A stretch of 64,000 nucleotides of DNA from Streptomyces sp. NBC_00341 (GTDB lineage: Bacteria; Actinomycetota; Actinomycetes; Streptomycetales; Streptomycetaceae), in NCBI RefSeq assembly GCF_041435055.1, contig NZ_CP108002.1:1612001-1676000 (forward strand), given 5' to 3'. Position 1 is the first letter of the stretch. Every line of letters starts with the position of its first letter. A program made the position numbers and the translations under genes. The notes below the pieces were generated by a model. That model saw only the letters and a list, made by a program, of their open reading frames with translations. It did no database searches and was not told the origin of the DNA. Below, piece by piece: positions 17,304 to 26,340 of this stretch.

Positions 17304-18662
17304 TTACATGTCCAGCCCCGGCACATCCCTCGGCAACGGGCAGATCCGGCGCCCCTGGTGATCGAAGACGTACAGGTGCGCCAGGTCCACCAGCAGCGGG
17401 ACCTGGCCTCCGGTGCGCAGCCGCATGTCCGGGCCGGTGCGCACCACGAGGTCGCTGGCCGTGACGGCGGGGCGGTCCGGGCTGCGCACCCCCGGCGCCG
17501 GCGTCTCGGATTCGGGTGCGTCCAGGACGGCGACGGAGCCGCCGAGGTGCCCGGCGGCGCGCTCCCTGAGCCGCCCCAGCACCCCTGCTCCGCCCTCGGC
17601 ACCCCGGCGCCTGCGCTGGGCACCGTGCTCCGGGCGGGCCGACTCCAGGTCCGGCACCACGGCGGGCTGCGAGCCGGTGTTGAGGTGGACCAGCGCCTCG
17701 TGCCCCTGGTACTCGACGTGCTCGACGATGCCGCTGAGTGCGACCTCCCCCGGGCGGGCCTGGCTCGGCGGGGCGATCCGGACCGCTTCGGAACGCAGTC
17801 CGACGATGATCCGGCGGCCCTGCTGGATGCGGAGCAACTGGTGGTCGGGGCTGAGCGGTTCGGTCAGCGGAAGGCGCTGGCGGCCGAGGTCGATCGACAT
17901 CCGCCCCTCCAGGGGCGCGTGCACGACGGCCTGGAGCAGATTGATCCTCGGGGTGCCGATGAACGCGGCGACGAACACGTTCTCCGGCAGCGCGTAGACC
18001 TCACGCGGCGGGCTGACCTGCTGGAGCACCCCGCCGCGCATCACGGCGACCCGGTGGCCCAGCGACATCGCCTCCGCCTGGTCGTGGGTCACGTAGACGG
18101 TGGTGACGCCGAGTTCCTTGGTGAGCTGGGATATCTCGGCGCGCAGGTGGTTGCGGAGCTTCGCGTCGAGGTTGGAGAGCGGCTCGTCCATCAGGAAGGC
18201 GGACGGCTGGCGCGAAATGGCCCGGCCCATCGCGACCCGCTGGCGCTCCCCACCGGAGAGCTGGCCGGGGAGCCGGTCCAGGACGCTCTCGATCCCGAGC
18301 ATCCTGGCCGTGTTCTCGATGCGCTCGCTGTGGTCCTGGCGCGGGTTCTCCAGCTTCAGCGGGAAGCCGATGTTGGCCCGGTTGGTCATCGTCGGGTACA
18401 GCGCGAAGTTCTGGAAGACCATGGCCATTCCGCGTTCGCGGGGGGTGAGGTGGTTGGCCGGTTCTCCGTCGAGCAGCACCTCGCCCTCGGAGACGTCCTC
18501 AAGACCGGCGATCATGCGGAGCACGGTCGATTTGCCGCAGCCCGAGGGGCCCAGCAGGACGACGAACTCGCCCGGGTCGATGGAGAGCGAGAGACGGTCG
18601 ACGGCACGCGAGGACCGCCCGTACGCCTTGCTGACATTGTTCAGAATGATGGCGCGAGTCAT
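17304..18662 (-). CDS. Sugar-type ABC transporter ATP-binding protein (MsiK/UgpC-like)
   Basis: A 452-residue ATPase of the MalK/MsiK class. Walker A is GPSGCGKST (residues 38-46), the Q-loop is near [12 protein letters not shown], the signature is LSGGERQRV, Walker B is [13 protein letters not shown] and the switch His is in VTHDQAEAM. The C-terminal regulatory half has OB-type strands ([16 protein letters not shown]). About 70 residues of basic, Glu/Arg/Pro-rich sequence (roughly 337-405) are inserted before the end, making it longer than MsiK (about 378). No permease or binding-protein gene is nearby, so it may serve several importers, as MsiK does. Start is the ATG at [14 protein letters not shown]. 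Confidence 0.87.
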   Translation of the reverse strand: MTRAIILNNVSKAYGRSSRAVDRLSLSIDPGEFVVLLGPSGCGKSTVLRMIAGLEDVSEGEVLLDGEPANHLTPRERGMAMVFQNFALYPTMTNRANIGFPLKLENPRQDHSERIENTARMLGIESVLDRLPGQLSGGERQRVAMGRAISRQPSAFLMDEPLSNLDAKLRNHLRAEISQLTKELGVTTVYVTHDQAEAMSLGHRVAVMRGGVLQQVSPPREVYALPENVFVAAFIGTPRINLLQAVVHAPLEGRMSIDLGRQRLPLTEPLSPDHQLLRIQQGRRIIVGLRSEAVRIAPPSQARPGEVALSGIVEHVEYQGHEALVHLNTGSQPAVVPDLESARPEHGAQRRRRGAEGGAGVLGRLRERAAGHLGGSVAVLDAPESETPAPGVRSPDRPAVTASDLVVRTGPDMRLRTGGQVPLLVDLAHLYVFDHQGRRICPLPRDVPGLDM

Positions 18663-18857
18663 GTGGTTCCGCCCGGAAGGATGGTGGTGGAGCGGTGGGG
18701 AGCGGCAGCAGTGGCCTGAAATTAACCCACTGGGCGGGGTGAGGGAATGATTCGCGCAAAGCTCGCCGGTCACGGGGGCCGCCGGGCCGGAAGTGCCAGG
18801 TGCGATTCCGCTTCGGCCCGGGTTCCCGGGAGCCGAGTGTCCCCGCGTCGGACCGTC

Positions 18858-19478
18858 TCAGTCCAGTACGCGTGCCAGGTACGCCTGGATCAGTACCCGG
18901 GTCTCGGTGACGATCGCGTGGTCGCCGTCGGGGTCGATGCGGAAGGCGAGTTTGAGCAGGGCGTCGGTGGCCTCCACGCAGACCAGGACGGTGCGCACCA
19001 GGTCCTCGTCAGAGGTGCGGCCCAGGTGCCCGCAGAGGAGGTCGGCCAGCCGGCTCGCGACCCGGTGGTTGGCGTCGTCGGCCGGGTCCTCGTCGGGTGC
19101 CGGGGCGCCGAAGTCGACCAGGGCGAAGCCGGGTACGGAACGCTTCATCGCGAGGTACTCGTCGAGCACGGCGTCGATGGCGCGGCGCCAGTCGTCGGCC
19201 GGGATGACGGCCAGCCGGGACGTGATGCGCTCGGCGTAGCTGTCCAGGTTGCGCAGGGCGAGGGCGTCGGCGAGGGCCCGCTTGTTGGAGAAGAAGCGGT
19301 AGACGGAGCCGATGGGGACCTCGGCGCGTACCGCCACGGCCCGGGTCGAGAGCTGTTCGTAGCCGGTCTCGTCGAGGAGTTCGGCGCAGGCGTCGAGTAT
19401 CCGGGCGAGACGTTCGGCGCTGCGCTGCTGTACGGGGGCGCGGCGGAGGTTCGTGTTCACGTGGGGCACGGGCTCCAT
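18858..19478 (-). CDS. TetR/AcrR-family regulator
   Basis: A 206-residue protein starting MEPVPHVNTNLRRAP. The HTH is RILDACAELLDETGYEQLSTRAVAVRAEVPIGSVYRFFSNKRALADAL. The C-terminal half resembles the TetR_C_17-like all-helical ligand domain (YLAMKRSVPGFALVDFG). It follows an SDR gene on the same strand, separated by 178 bases, and may regulate it; the gap holds a possible own promoter. The start was set at the ATG (19478), because the longer frame upstream is Arg-rich and shadow-like. Confidence 0.87.
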   Translation of the reverse strand: MEPVPHVNTNLRRAPVQQRSAERLARILDACAELLDETGYEQLSTRAVAVRAEVPIGSVYRFFSNKRALADALALRNLDSYAERITSRLAVIPADDWRRAIDAVLDEYLAMKRSVPGFALVDFGAPAPDEDPADDANHRVASRLADLLCGHLGRTSDEDLVRTVLVCVEATDALLKLAFRIDPDGDHAIVTETRVLIQAYLARVLD

Positions 19479-19656
19479 GATGCCGTGGGCCTCCTTCGCC
19501 GGGCGTAAGGACTCGGTCCGCGACCGCCGTCGGGAAGTGCGGGCCCCACGGGACGTCCGGTGAGGACCGTGCCGTACTTCGGCCCGGCCCCCGCCGCCCG
19601 CCACCACACCGCTCGTCAAGCGCGGAAAGGATTACGGATCTCGCCATGGACCTCGC

Positions 19657-20346
19657 CTACCAGGGCAGCGGGCCCTCCGCGTCGAAGTAGCCACCGGTCG
19701 GGCCGTCCGGACCCGGCTGAGCCATCCGGACAATGATCTCGGCGCCCTGTTCGACGGTCTGCGTGCCCTCGTGCCGGTTCAGGTCGGTCGAGGTGTAGCC
19801 GGGCTCCACAGCGTTGATCCGCATCTGCGGGAACGCCGTGGCGAACTGCACGGTAAGCATGTTGACCGCGGTTTTGGAGACCGGGTAGGCGGCCCCCGGA
19901 TACCCCTTGCCGGCCTGGGCCAGCGAGGCCAGCCTGCTGCTGACATTGACCACGACCGGGGCCGCGGAGCGCTCCAGCAGCGGCAGGAAGGCGTGGGTGA
20001 CCCGGACCAGGCCGAAGACGTTGGTCTCGAACACCTCACGCATCACGTCGGCGGTCAGCTCCGCGGCGCCGATGATGTCGCCTCCGGGTGACCGCACCTC
20101 GATTCCGGCGTTGTTGACGAGGACGTCCAGGCCGCCGTCGGCCTCGATGGTGGCCGCCGCGGCGGCGACCGACGCGTCGTCGGTGACGTCGAGTTGTACG
20201 AACCGGGCGCCCAGCTCGGTCGCGGCCGCCTTGCCCCGCTCGGGGTTGCGCGCCCCGACGTAGACGGTGTGTCCCGCGGCGATGAGGCAGCGGGCGGTCT
20301 CGTGGCCGAGGCCCTTGTTGGCCCCGGTGATCAAGGTTGTGGTCAT
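19657..20346 (-). CDS. SDR-family oxidoreductase
   Basis: A 229-residue short-chain dehydrogenase. The dinucleotide motif is TGANKGLG (residues 7-14), NNAG near 87, Ser in VVVNVSSRLASL and the catalytic YPVSK. The end PDGPTGGYFDAEGPLPW is typical of SDRs annotated as carbonyl or menadione-type reductases in actinobacteria. Substrate is unknown. Upstream (20380-20388) ACCAATGGT forms a short palindrome that could be an operator for the neighbouring TetR, but this is weak. Confidence 0.88.
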   Translation of the reverse strand: MTTTLITGANKGLGHETARCLIAAGHTVYVGARNPERGKAAATELGARFVQLDVTDDASVAAAAATIEADGGLDVLVNNAGIEVRSPGGDIIGAAELTADVMREVFETNVFGLVRVTHAFLPLLERSAAPVVVNVSSRLASLAQAGKGYPGAAYPVSKTAVNMLTVQFATAFPQMRINAVEPGYTSTDLNRHEGTQTVEQGAEIIVRMAQPGPDGPTGGYFDAEGPLPW

Positions 20347-20450
20347 GGGGTACAGCTTCCCTCCGGGATGTCGCGGCCGACCAATGGTTTACGACGCGGT
20401 CCGGCCGGGGCACCGGAGCACGTCGCGCGATCGCCTCCCGCGCACCGGCA

Positions 20451-21788
20451 TCAGGCGATGAGCAGGCTCAGTCCGCCGACGGTGTACGCGATCATCAGGA
20501 TCAGCAGCGGGAGTTGGCCGGCTATCGCGCGGCCGGGCGGGAAGAGCCGTACGGAACGGTCGTGGGCCGCGACGACGCCCAGGACGTGGCCGAGGACGAT
20601 CGCGAGGACCTGGAGTGCGGCGACACCGCCCGGACCCAGCGGTGGCTCGGGCGGAGCGGGATTGTCAGTGCCGAGTGCCACCATGACTGTACGTGGACCT
20701 TCGGTGACGAAGAGTGTGAAGTAGTGGGCGACGAGATAGCCGAGCGCGATCGGGACGAGCGAGTGCGCGAAAGCGGTGAGGGGGTGCGCCAGTCGCCCGG
20801 AGAGCAGCCGGGTGGCACCGGCGCAGAGCGCGTAGAGGGAGGCCACCAGGGCGACGGCGCCCAGGAGTCCGAGCGTGGCCGCGGTGGTACGGCCCAGGGG
20901 GGAGGTCTGGACGGTGGTGATCCAGGAGGGTGCGTCGGAGAAGCCGTCGTAGGCGGTGGAGCCGAGCATGACGCAGACGGTGGCGACGAGTCCGGGGAGC
21001 TGGGGTGTGGCGTCGAGTCCGTTGAACGGGGAGCGCAGGACGAGGCGGCGGTCGGCGGGGCGGCGGCCGAGCGGGGAGAGCCTGGCCAGCAGCCCCGAGT
21101 AGACCTCGAAGGCGTCGGCGTGGTCGAACCAGTGGGCGCCGTGGCGGGCGGCGGCCGCGAGGTGGACGGCGCAGTACAGGGCGAGGAAGAGGAGGACCGC
21201 GGTGGGTGACGCGGGGTCGGGGGCGACGAGTTCGAGCCAGGTGAAGGCGAGCAGCCCGGCCGCCGCCGGCCACATCCCGAGGCGTACGGGCAGCGGCCGG
21301 CCGGCATCGGGGTCGCGCCCCAGCGCGCGGCAGGCCAGGAGGTGGAGGGTGCGCAGCGGATTGAGCAGCCGCCAGACGGGCCCCAACAGCAGGGAGGCCG
21401 GGACGAGCCCGACCCACAGGAGTACGTAGACGGCCCCGGGGGCCGGGTTGCGGTCCGGGTCCGCCGGGCCGAGGAGGAGGTGCGCCACGACGAACAGCGC
21501 GGCGGCCAGGCCGAGCGCGCGGGCCGCGACGCGGGTGGTGCGTGCGTCGGCCGCGCGCTGGACGGCGGCCGGCAGCGGGCGGCCCGCCAGGTCGCCGCGG
21601 AACCGGGAGGCGGACCAGAGCAGGCCGAGCGCGAGGAAGGAGACGAACAGCGCGGCGAAGGCGCCCGCGAACGCGTAGAACGGCGAGAGCGGCAGATCGT
21701 GCTGGGCGCCGATGCCGTGGGCGAGGACGTCCACGGCGCCGGGGGCCGGGCCGGTGCCGCCGGCCAAAGCGGCCGGACCGGCCGTCAC
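20451..21788 (-). CDS. Polytopic membrane protein, third gene of the beta-helix operon
   Basis: A 445-residue membrane protein with about ten hydrophobic helices. After a Pro/Ala-rich start it reads LAHGIGAQHDLPLSPFYAFAGAFAALFVSF, a start I associate with actinobacterial membrane proteins sometimes labelled fenitrothion-hydrolase-like; the activity is not supported by any motif here. Further helices include YVLLWVGLVPASLLLGPVW and SLVPIALGYLVAHYFTLF, the last with membrane His residues. The GTG start overlaps the stop of the preceding lipoprotein gene by four bases (GTGA), so it is translationally coupled. The His residues and the cupredoxin-like neighbour hint at metal or redox work, which is inference only. 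Confidence 0.7.
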   Translation of the reverse strand: MTAGPAALAGGTGPAPGAVDVLAHGIGAQHDLPLSPFYAFAGAFAALFVSFLALGLLWSASRFRGDLAGRPLPAAVQRAADARTTRVAARALGLAAALFVVAHLLLGPADPDRNPAPGAVYVLLWVGLVPASLLLGPVWRLLNPLRTLHLLACRALGRDPDAGRPLPVRLGMWPAAAGLLAFTWLELVAPDPASPTAVLLFLALYCAVHLAAAARHGAHWFDHADAFEVYSGLLARLSPLGRRPADRRLVLRSPFNGLDATPQLPGLVATVCVMLGSTAYDGFSDAPSWITTVQTSPLGRTTAATLGLLGAVALVASLYALCAGATRLLSGRLAHPLTAFAHSLVPIALGYLVAHYFTLFVTEGPRTVMVALGTDNPAPPEPPLGPGGVAALQVLAIVLGHVLGVVAAHDRSVRLFPPGRAIAGQLPLLILMIAYTVGGLSLLIA

Positions 21789-22681
21789 CGTACGACGAGT
21801 TGGGTCAGGAGCAGGTCGGACTCGTGTGTCTCGACCTCGAAGAGCCCGGTGCGGTCGGCGGTGAACGTGAGGGTGACGGTCCGGCCGGCGGGCAGCCGCG
21901 CCTCCTTGTCGTAGCCGTGCACATGAAGGGTGTCGTCGTGGTCGCTGCGGACCTTCAGCCGCACGGTCCGGCCCTTCTTGATCTCGGCGCGCCCCGGCGC
22001 CGGGCTGACCTTGCCGTCGCGGACGGAGATCTCCAGCGTGGTGCCGGGGTCGGGTGCGGCGGGGGTGGAGGCGGGTGCGGTCGTCGGAGTGGCGGTGAGA
22101 GCGGCGGTGGCCTGCACCGGGGTGGAGCCGACGGCCCAGGCGGTGTGGTCGTCGGCGTAGAGGCGGGCGGTGAGTTCGGTGCCGCCCCCGGCGCCCCGGA
22201 GCAGTGACTCCGGCAGGTGGAACCAGGCGCCGTAGACCCGGGCGAGCGGATGGCCGTCGAGGAAGAGGCGGGCGTGGCCCCGGCCCAGGAGTGCGCCGCC
22301 GCCCACGCTGTCCGGGGTGAACCGGAAGTTCCGCACCGAGAGGTGGACGTTCCAGCCGTCCTCCGAGTCGGGCCGCACGGCGACGGTCACCTCCGGCGCG
22401 CCCTCGGCGTCGACCTGGCGCAGCCGGTGACCGGAGCCGTCGTCCGAGGACAGCAGTCGGCCGACGCTGCCGGTGGCCTGCTCGTGGCTGGTGCCCGGCT
22501 TGTGATGGGTGGTGGCCCGCCCGCCGCAGGCGCCCGCGCCGAGCGCGAGGGCGGCCACGACGAGCAGGGCGGCGACGGACCTGCGCACCGGGGCTGACGC
22601 GTGGTTCGGGTGCCGGTTCCGGGTGTGGTTCGGGTGCCGGTTCCGGGTGCGGTTCGGGTGCCGGTTCTGGGTGCGGTTCAC
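21785..22681 (-). CDS. Cupredoxin-like lipoprotein with repeat-encoded N-terminus
   Basis: A 298-residue protein. A His/Asn/Arg-rich leader of about 30 residues, encoded by 24-bp tandem repeats, precedes a hydrophobic helix VAALLVVAALALGAGACGG that ends in a lipobox-like AGAC. The middle part is beta-rich (VHLSVRNFRFTPDSVGGGALLGRGHARLFLDG). The C-terminal 85 residues (TLEISVRDGKVSPAPGRAEI ... DTLHVHGYDKEA ... GLFEVETHESDLLL) look like a cupredoxin-type domain, although the copper Cys is not evident. The GTG start overlaps the stop of the beta-helix gene (GTGA). An alternative start after the repeats lacks a ribosome site. Exported and lipid-anchored is inferred. Confidence 0.72.
   Translation of the reverse strand: MNRTQNRHPNRTRNRHPNHTRNRHPNHASAPVRRSVAALLVVAALALGAGACGGRATTHHKPGTSHEQATGSVGRLLSSDDGSGHRLRQVDAEGAPEVTVAVRPDSEDGWNVHLSVRNFRFTPDSVGGGALLGRGHARLFLDGHPLARVYGAWFHLPESLLRGAGGGTELTARLYADDHTAWAVGSTPVQATAALTATPTTAPASTPAAPDPGTTLEISVRDGKVSPAPGRAEIKKGRTVRLKVRSDHDDTLHVHGYDKEARLPAGRTVTLTFTADRTGLFEVETHESDLLLTQLVVR
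22602..22673 (-). repeat. 24-bp tandem repeat, three copies, inside the lipoprotein gene
   Basis: The unit TGGTTCGGGTGCCGGTTCC plus GGGTG (24 bp) is present twice exactly and once with two changes; a fourth partial copy follows. On the coding strand each unit adds an eight-residue block of the type R-N-R-H-P-N-H-T, before the export signal. Confidence 0.85.
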
Positions 22682-24792
22682 GACGGTTCTCCGTCCGGTG
22701 CGGGGGGCGAAACGGGTTGGCCTGCCGGCGCGGGGGCCGAAACCGGTTCACCGTCCGGCGTGCCGGGCGAAACCGGCTTCCCGTCCGGCTCCGACCGTTC
22801 GCCGTGCCGGGCGGCGGCCATCACGGCCCAGACCACCCAGACCACGCCGAGGAGCCCCCGCACCCAGGCGGGGCTCAGCGGGATCCACGGGATCATGAAC
22901 ACGCCCTTGTCCAGCGCGTCGAGCAGCGTGAGCGCGCCCAGCACCACCGTCGTCCAGCCCAGCCCCGGCCGCCCCCGCCGCCGCAGCACGAGGCCGATGC
23001 CCGTCCACCACAGCCCGGTCAGCAGCAGCGCGACAGCGGGCAGGTAACCGGCGGCGAGCCCCATGGTCGACCCGGCCACGTCGAGACCGAGGCCGATGAG
23101 CCCGAGGACCGAGGCCGCCGTGGCGAGCCGGCTCGACCGGAGCCTGCGCCACCACAGGACGCCGCCGACCAGCACGAGCACCAGCGCGATGCCCAGGGCC
23201 GCCTGCAGCTCGATGCGTTCGATCCCGCGTGCGCCGTACCAGTCGCAGCCGGCCGGCAGCCGGCGCGCCTGCACGTTGTAGTCGGCGCAGACCAGCAGCT
23301 GGGCGAGCTTGACGGGTTCGCCCATCAGCCGGTCGGTGCTGCCGGTGACCGCGCCGCGTTCGTCTCCGCAGGCGGGCAGCGAGCGGGGGGTGGAGGGACC
23401 CGCGTCCGACTGCCAGCAGTTGCCGTCGCCCTGGCCGTCCCACCACACGTCGGTGCGATTGGGCCGCGCGTTGCCTGCCTTGTCCGTGCCGAGGTGGTTG
23501 TTGGCGTACCGGTTGTGGTGCGAGGTGTCGGTCTGCTTGCCGAGCGCGCTCTCGCCCCGGATGAAGGCGGGGACGGCGCTCAGGAAGAAGGCGGCGCGCT
23601 GCTGCCCGTAGACCCAGTTGTTCTCGTAGATGTTCCAGTTGCCGCCCGCGGTGATGATGCCGGTGCCCGGCGGCATGGAGATCTGCGGGCAGACCACCCC
23701 GTTCTCGTAACCGCGCTCGACCGGCGGCTTGGCGCAGGTGCCGTCGGCGACGTACGGGTAGTAGTCGGCGTTGTTGTCGTGGATCAGGTTGCGCTCGAAG
23801 CGGGCGTGGTTCTGCGGCAGCCCGGGGTGGCCCGGGAAGGCGCTGTCCATCGAGGCGCCGCCCATGTTGTGGTCGAACTCGTTGTCGTGGACGTAGACGG
23901 AGTCGCCCGCGGTGCCGGAGTAGCCGACCATGTTGTGGTGGCTGTGGCAGCCGGTGATCTCGATCGAGTAGCGGGGGACCTTGTAGCCGTAACCGTCGTT
24001 GATGTTCGACGCGCTGCCCGGGTAGATGCCGGAGTCGCCGTTGCCGTACGACTCGCAGTTCTTGTAGAGGCCGTGGTCGCTGGCGAAGGTCAGGAAGCCG
24101 TACTCGTCGTTCCAGCGGGTCAGCACGTCGTCGATGACGAAGCCGTCCTGGGCCAGGATGTACAGCGAGTTGAAGGTGGTGCGCTGGGCGGTGAAGTTCT
24201 TGAAGTAGACGCCGTCGGAGCCGTCCGCCCGGATCGCGTTGAGCTTGCGGTACTTGGCGTCGATGACGACGTCCGTGCGCTCGGCGCCGGTGCCCTCGAT
24301 CTGGAGGTCCTTCTTGCCGAGGATCGCCACCAGGTTCTGGTTGTGCGGGCACTTCGCCTGCTGGGCGTAGCTCAGGATCTGGTAGCCGAGCTGGGAGTTG
24401 GGGGCCTTCAGCCGGGAGCACTCCCCGGTGGGCGCCGGCAGTGAGGGCTCCTCCTCGTAGAGGCCCGGCAGGATCGCGATGTTCTTGCCGGGGCCGGTGA
24501 CCGCGTCGACGGCCTGCTGGAGGTGGCGGTAGCCGGACTTCTGGCACCGGTCGAAGAGCTTGAGGTTCCTGGAGCGCAGCGCTTCGGGGAAGCCCGATAT
24601 CCGGTGCTCGAAGTCGGCCCGGTCGCTCTTGCAGACCAGGAGGTCCGGCTCGCCCGCGCGGTGCGCCGGGACGCTGCCGGTTCCGTCGGGCAGGGTGACC
24701 GGGCGTTCCTCGTGTGCCTGGGCGGCCGGGGCCGCGAGGAGGGCGGCGGCGAGCGCCGCCAGGATCACCAGGAGTCTACGTGTCCACGACAT
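22678..24792 (-). CDS. Secreted right-handed parallel beta-helix protein with C-terminal membrane domain
   Basis: A 704-residue protein. A Sec signal (LLVILAALAAALLAAPAAQAH) is followed by a Cys-containing globular start and then a pectate-lyase-like beta helix, roughly residues 150-430 (GVYFKNFTAQRTTFNSLYILAQDGFVIDDVLTR, DSVYVHDNEFDHNMGGASMD, ARFERNLIHDNNADYYPY, WNIYENNWVYG). About five hydrophobic helices from residue ~525 anchor the C-terminus, and the tail repeats PDGEPVS-type units. Such helices bind or cleave glycans or act as NosD-like factors; no catalytic set is clear. First gene of the operon with the lipoprotein and polytopic protein, divergent from hmgA. Confidence 0.82.
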   Translation of the reverse strand: MSWTRRLLVILAALAAALLAAPAAQAHEERPVTLPDGTGSVPAHRAGEPDLLVCKSDRADFEHRISGFPEALRSRNLKLFDRCQKSGYRHLQQAVDAVTGPGKNIAILPGLYEEEPSLPAPTGECSRLKAPNSQLGYQILSYAQQAKCPHNQNLVAILGKKDLQIEGTGAERTDVVIDAKYRKLNAIRADGSDGVYFKNFTAQRTTFNSLYILAQDGFVIDDVLTRWNDEYGFLTFASDHGLYKNCESYGNGDSGIYPGSASNINDGYGYKVPRYSIEITGCHSHHNMVGYSGTAGDSVYVHDNEFDHNMGGASMDSAFPGHPGLPQNHARFERNLIHDNNADYYPYVADGTCAKPPVERGYENGVVCPQISMPPGTGIITAGGNWNIYENNWVYGQQRAAFFLSAVPAFIRGESALGKQTDTSHHNRYANNHLGTDKAGNARPNRTDVWWDGQGDGNCWQSDAGPSTPRSLPACGDERGAVTGSTDRLMGEPVKLAQLLVCADYNVQARRLPAGCDWYGARGIERIELQAALGIALVLVLVGGVLWWRRLRSSRLATAASVLGLIGLGLDVAGSTMGLAAGYLPAVALLLTGLWWTGIGLVLRRRGRPGLGWTTVVLGALTLLDALDKGVFMIPWIPLSPAWVRGLLGVVWVVWAVMAAARHGERSEPDGKPVSPGTPDGEPVSAPAPAGQPVSPPAPDGEPS

Positions 24793-24851
24793 GTGCGGGA
24801 GAGTAGAGCATTGTTCAACTTTTGGAACCCCCCTGTGCGCGACGAATGCCG

Positions 24852-24891
24852 TTGACTCGCCTCCTTATGATTCCTACGGTTACCCATAGGA
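24852..24891 (+). promoter_or_regulatory. hmgA promoter with overlapping operator palindrome
   Basis: TTGACT (24852-24857) and TACGGT (24875-24880), 17 bp apart, resemble a vegetative -35/-10 pair. A 20-bp palindrome, TCCTAnGGnnnnCCnTAGGA at 24872-24891, covers the -10 and would suit a repressor. The hmgA start is 23 bases further on. The GntR gene downstream of hmgA is one candidate binder. Confidence 0.6.
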
Positions 24892-24914
24892 TTCCTTCGG
24901 CACCGGGAGCGCGC

Positions 24915-26243
24915 ATGAGTGGCATCGAGCAGGCGAGGAAGACGGCGGAGGGGCTGGAGCACTCCGCCGGTTTCGGTAATCAGCACAGCTCGGAGGCGGC
25001 GCCGGGGGCACTGCCGCACGGGCGCAACTCGCCGCAGCGCGCGCCCCTGGGGCTCTACGCGGAGCAGCTGAGCGGATCGGCGTTCACCGAGCCACGGGCG
25101 CACAACCGGCGCTCGTGGCTCTACCGGATCCGCCCCTCCGCGGCCCATCCGCCGTTCCGCCGGATCGACAACGGGGCCGTCCGCACCGCCCCGTTCACCG
25201 AGATCGTCCCCGATCCCAACCGGCTGCGCTGGGACCCGCTCCCGGAGCCCGCGCCCGGCACCGATTTCCTGGCCGGCCTCTGGACGCTGGGGGGCAACGG
25301 CGACGCGGGGCAGCGCAGCGGCATGGCCGTGCACCTCTACCACGCCAACGCCGCGATGACGGACCGGGTGTTCAGCGACAGCGACGGCGAGCTGCTGATC
25401 GTCCCCGAGCACGGCGGCCTCCTCATCCGCACCGAACTGGGCCTGCTGCGCGCCGAACCGGGCCACATCGCGCTGATCCCGCGCGGCGTCCGCTTCCGGG
25501 TCGAGCTGCTCGACGCCACCGCTCGGGGCTACGTCTGCGAGAACTACGGGCAGCCCTTCACCCTCCCGGATCTGGGCCCGATCGGCGCCAACGGCCTGGC
25601 CAACGCGCGGGACTTCCTCGCCCCGGTCGCCGCGTACGAGATCGTGGAGCGCCCGGTCGAGGTGGTCAACAAGTTCTGCGGCAACCTCTGGTCCGCGACG
25701 TACGACCACTCCCCGCTCGATGTGGTCGCCTGGCACGGCAACCACACCCCGTACGTCTACGACCTGCACCGGTTCAACGTCATCGGCTCGGTCAGCTACG
25801 ACCACCCGGACCCGTCGATCTTCACGGTGCTGACCTCCCCCTCGGACACCCCCGGGCTGGCCGGGGTCGACTTCGTGGTGTTCGCCCCGCGCTGGCTGGT
25901 CGGTGAGGACACCTTCCGGCCGCCGTACTTCCACCGCAACGTGATGAGCGAGTACATGGGCCTGATCGAGGGCGCGTACGACGCGAAGACGGCCGGCAAG
26001 GGGGGCTTCGTGCCCGGCGGCGGTTCGCTGCACAACATGATGTCGGCGCACGGCCCGGACCGGGAGACCTTCGACCGGGCGAGCGCGGCGGAGCTGAAGC
26101 CGCAGAAGATCGACGACGGTCTGGCCTTCATGTTCGAGACCCGCTGGCCCGTCACGGCGACCGGCCTGGCCACCACCGCCGGCCATCTTCAGCACGGCTA
26201 CGACGACGTGTGGCAGGGTCTGAGCCGCAACTTCCATCCGTAG
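24915..26243 (+). CDS. hmgA: Homogentisate 1,2-dioxygenase
   Basis: A 442-residue Fe(II) dioxygenase that opens the ring of homogentisate to maleylacetoacetate in tyrosine and phenylalanine breakdown. Recognised from [70 protein letters not shown] and the metal-site region [18 protein letters not shown] and [14 protein letters not shown], which supply the His/Glu ligands. Length is normal for the family. GGGAG lies six bases before the ATG. Genes for later steps (maleylacetoacetate isomerase, fumarylacetoacetase) are not adjacent. Its promoter overlaps a palindrome, so it is probably repressed when no substrate is present. Confidence 0.96.
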   Translation: MSGIEQARKTAEGLEHSAGFGNQHSSEAAPGALPHGRNSPQRAPLGLYAEQLSGSAFTEPRAHNRRSWLYRIRPSAAHPPFRRIDNGAVRTAPFTEIVPDPNRLRWDPLPEPAPGTDFLAGLWTLGGNGDAGQRSGMAVHLYHANAAMTDRVFSDSDGELLIVPEHGGLLIRTELGLLRAEPGHIALIPRGVRFRVELLDATARGYVCENYGQPFTLPDLGPIGANGLANARDFLAPVAAYEIVERPVEVVNKFCGNLWSATYDHSPLDVVAWHGNHTPYVYDLHRFNVIGSVSYDHPDPSIFTVLTSPSDTPGLAGVDFVVFAPRWLVGEDTFRPPYFHRNVMSEYMGLIEGAYDAKTAGKGGFVPGGGSLHNMMSAHGPDRETFDRASAAELKPQKIDDGLAFMFETRWPVTATGLATTAGHLQHGYDDVWQGLSRNFHP

Positions 26244-26275
26244 CGGGCCCGCTCGCGCCGGTCCCCCGTGGCAGT

Positions 26276-26298
26276 GCCCCGTGCCACCGGCACGGGGC
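26276..26298 (+). terminator. Hairpin after hmgA
   Basis: GCCCCGTGCC and its exact complement form a 10-bp stem with a 3-nt loop, 33 bases after the hmgA stop. Two further partial CCCCGTG(G/C) copies flank it. Confidence 0.65.
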
Positions 26299-26340
26299 GG
26301 TGTCTCCCCGTGCCAGTGACGACGAATACAGGTGACCCGG

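Noticed and set aside
20380..20388. ACCAATGGT as a TetR operator before the SDR gene
   Set aside because: Nine base pairs are too short for a confident operator.
20451..21788. Organophosphate (fenitrothion) hydrolase activity
   Set aside because: Only resemblance to annotated membrane proteins; no catalytic motif to support it.
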